In this document: positions 43,769-44,539 of the stretch, in pieces | Position numbering within the stretch: position 1 is the first letter of the stretch | Layout of the letters: each line of letters opens with the position of its first letter | NCBI GenBank assembly: GCA_011046415.1 | Contig: DSAP01000058.1 | Location: 1 to 44,539, forward strand | Origin: a bacterium | GTDB taxonomy: Bacteria; Zhuqueibacterota; QNDG01; JABMRT01 | DNA length: 44,539 bases | Reading direction: 5' to 3' | Notes under the pieces: model-generated | Seen by the model: only the letters and a program-made list of their open reading frames with translations | Told to the model about the DNA's origin: nothing | Databases searched by the model: none | Translations under genes and position numbers: made by a program

Positions 43769-43824
43769 TGATCAGCACCAGGGGGGTGAAACACGGCAAG
43801 CTGGTGATGACATCGACGGGGAAG
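43769..43824 (+). repeat. Direct repeat, right copy (nikR 3' fragment)
   Basis: Fifty-six bp, 55 identical to the nikR 3' end at 43001-43056. It is in the same strand orientation and ends abruptly at GGGGAAG, where the sequence diverges from the nikR end. Upstream, CAAGC is also shared, after a two-base insertion. Confidence 0.95.
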
Positions 43825-43925
43825 TGCGAGGCAATCAAAATGCTTCTGTCGGGGATCTACCCTGCAGACGCCATAACGGAATTCTCGCGGGGGACTGGGA
43901 CGCGGAGGCTGAGCATCTGCTGTTT

Positions 43926-43956
43926 GATCGCACCGGGGCAGAACCCCGGTGCGATC
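43926..43956. repeat. Perfect 13-bp inverted repeat (hairpin)
   Basis: GATCGCACCGGGG and CCCCGGTGCGATC pair perfectly around a 5-nt loop CAGAA. No T tract follows on either strand, so it is not a normal intrinsic terminator. It lies directly before the GTCATCCTGAG element. Confidence 0.85.
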
Positions 43957-43964
43957 ATGTCTAT

Positions 43965-44072
43965 GTCATCCTGAGAGAGTCCGCCGAAGGCGGTCGACCG
44001 AAGGATCTGTTGCCCCGGAACGCCCGGTGGACGGAGATTCTTCGCCCCGCCTGCAGCGGGACTCAGAATGAC
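43965..44072. repeat. MITE-like element with GTCATCCTGAG/CTCAGAATGAC ends
   Basis: About 108 bp bounded by near-perfect terminal inverted repeats GTCATCCTGAG (43965-43975) and CTCAGAATGAC (44062-44072). The inside has GTCCGCCGAAGGCGG and GACCGAAGGATCT words. Elements of this kind are scattered between genes in many uncultured bacterial genomes. No coding capacity is visible. Confidence 0.7.
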
Positions 44073-44087
44073 AGAGACATTTTCTGT

Positions 44088-44275
44088 CCGGGATCCACCC
44101 CGAGACCGCCACCCCTGGATTCCCGCTTAAAAATCGCGGAAAAACAAATGGGGTGTACGATTGCCGCAAAAACCTTAACAACCCTGTCTTCCCCGCCTGT
44201 CCCGTGCTTTCTACGGGAAATTCTTTTATCGGGGATCCACCCTTGGCCCCTGCCCCCGTGTGAGAATCCAGCTCC
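44088..44275. repeat. GGGATCCACCC-type repeat pair
   Basis: Two related stretches start GGGATCCACCC (about 44090 and 44234) and lead to GGATTCCCGC (about 44118) or GAATCCAGC (about 44264), making imperfect inverted repeats GGGATCCA/TGGATTCCC. The second lies where the RHS reading frame loses similarity, which suggests insertion into it. Confidence 0.5.
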
Positions 44276-44421
44276 TTGCCGGTAAACCGGCACGCGGTCT
44301 CATCTCCCGCGCTGGAAAGGGCCTGGCCGAAGGGGAAATAATCGCGAAGCTGTATGTTTTGCTCCACCTGGCGAACAGAACCGAGATGATCGGTGTAAAA
44401 AACGGAATATCTTGATCCCAT
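44254..44421 (-). pseudogene. RHS repeat-associated core fragment
   Basis: About 55 residues of clear RHS-core sequence: FYTDHLGSVRQVEQN, then YFPFGQALSSAG and RFTGKELDSHTG. Normal RHS cores continue LYYYGARYYDP after the TG. Here the frame instead runs into the GGGATCCACCC repeat. Upstream the frame stays open to the window edge but no longer resembles RHS. It is a remnant of a large polymorphic-toxin or wall-associated protein gene. Confidence 0.7.
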
Positions 44422-44539
44422 CTTCGACAGTAGTAGGTGCAAGGAGAAGATTCTAAGGTGATATAATACAATGACATGGATGCCATTTTGAAAATGAAAG
44501 TGTGTTACTACAAATTGTTTATGGCTGTATGTCTACAAC

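Noticed and set aside
43768-43974. A 68-codon plus-strand frame starting in the right nikR repeat
   Set aside because: Only its first 19 codons resemble NikR, because of the duplicated 56 bp. The rest has no similarity and no ribosome site.
1-44539. tRNA genes, CRISPR arrays, prophage or complete insertion sequence
   Set aside because: No tRNA-like T-arm sequences were found between genes, there are no regularly spaced repeats, and no transposase, integrase or phage structural motifs.

Overview
The window is about 44.5 kb of dense bacterial chromosome with moderately high GC. No prophage, CRISPR array, rRNA or tRNA gene was seen. Several features point to an uncultured lineage of the FCB superphylum (Latescibacterota, KSB1 or Zixibacteria type): a very large exported protein with a C-terminal secretion tail of the SPNPFNP type, a BACON-domain lipoprotein, an ETF:menaquinone oxidoreductase operon, and intergenic repeats of the GTCATCCTGAG / CTCAGAATGAC kind. 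The phylum is an inference from gene content, not from a marker-gene phylogeny.

Region 1 (1-9761): a secreted CotH-kinase protein and a patatin lipase on the minus strand. Divergent to them is a penicillin-acylase-family protein that appears to have lost its catalytic residues, overlapped by a YhaM-type HD/OB exoribonuclease. A BACON lipoprotein converges on that pair. Region 2 (9831-20015): signalling and transport. It holds a single-domain response regulator, a REC-PAS-kinase hybrid, an unusual ferritin-like/CxxC fusion protein, a NatAB-like ABC exporter, a pseudopilin-like protein, a PHP phosphatase, a uridine-kinase-family protein, and a 7TM sensor kinase broken by a one-base frameshift.

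Region 3 (20205-34964): one long co-directional minus-strand run joining lipid synthesis and fatty-acid oxidation. Read in transcription order it is etfB, etfA, a ferritin-like protein, the membrane FeS ETF:quinone oxidoreductase, a PaaI-type thioesterase, two-subunit class I fumarase, yceD, rpmF, plsX, fabH, fabD, fabG, acpP, fabF, rnc and an acyl-CoA dehydrogenase. Electrons from acyl-CoA oxidation would pass through EtfAB to the membrane oxidoreductase and on to quinone, while the fab block makes fatty acids. An intrinsic terminator between acpP and fabF would set a high ACP dose.

Region 4 (35160-40094): a CPBP membrane protease, hisS, a DUF2007 zinc-ribbon protein whose 3' end carries a 43-bp tandem duplication, a 453-bp gap containing a structured, terminator-ended candidate RNA, and an OPT-family transporter. 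Region 5 (40203-44539): a small membrane protein, an M3-like metallopeptidase lipoprotein and nikR. Beyond them lies an AT-rich MntA/HepT toxin-antitoxin cassette that is flanked by 56-bp copies of the nikR 3' end and whose toxin gene has an in-frame amber codon. The window ends in inverted-repeat elements embedded in an RHS fragment.

All product calls come from reading motifs by eye. Domain boundaries are approximate and no database search was run.
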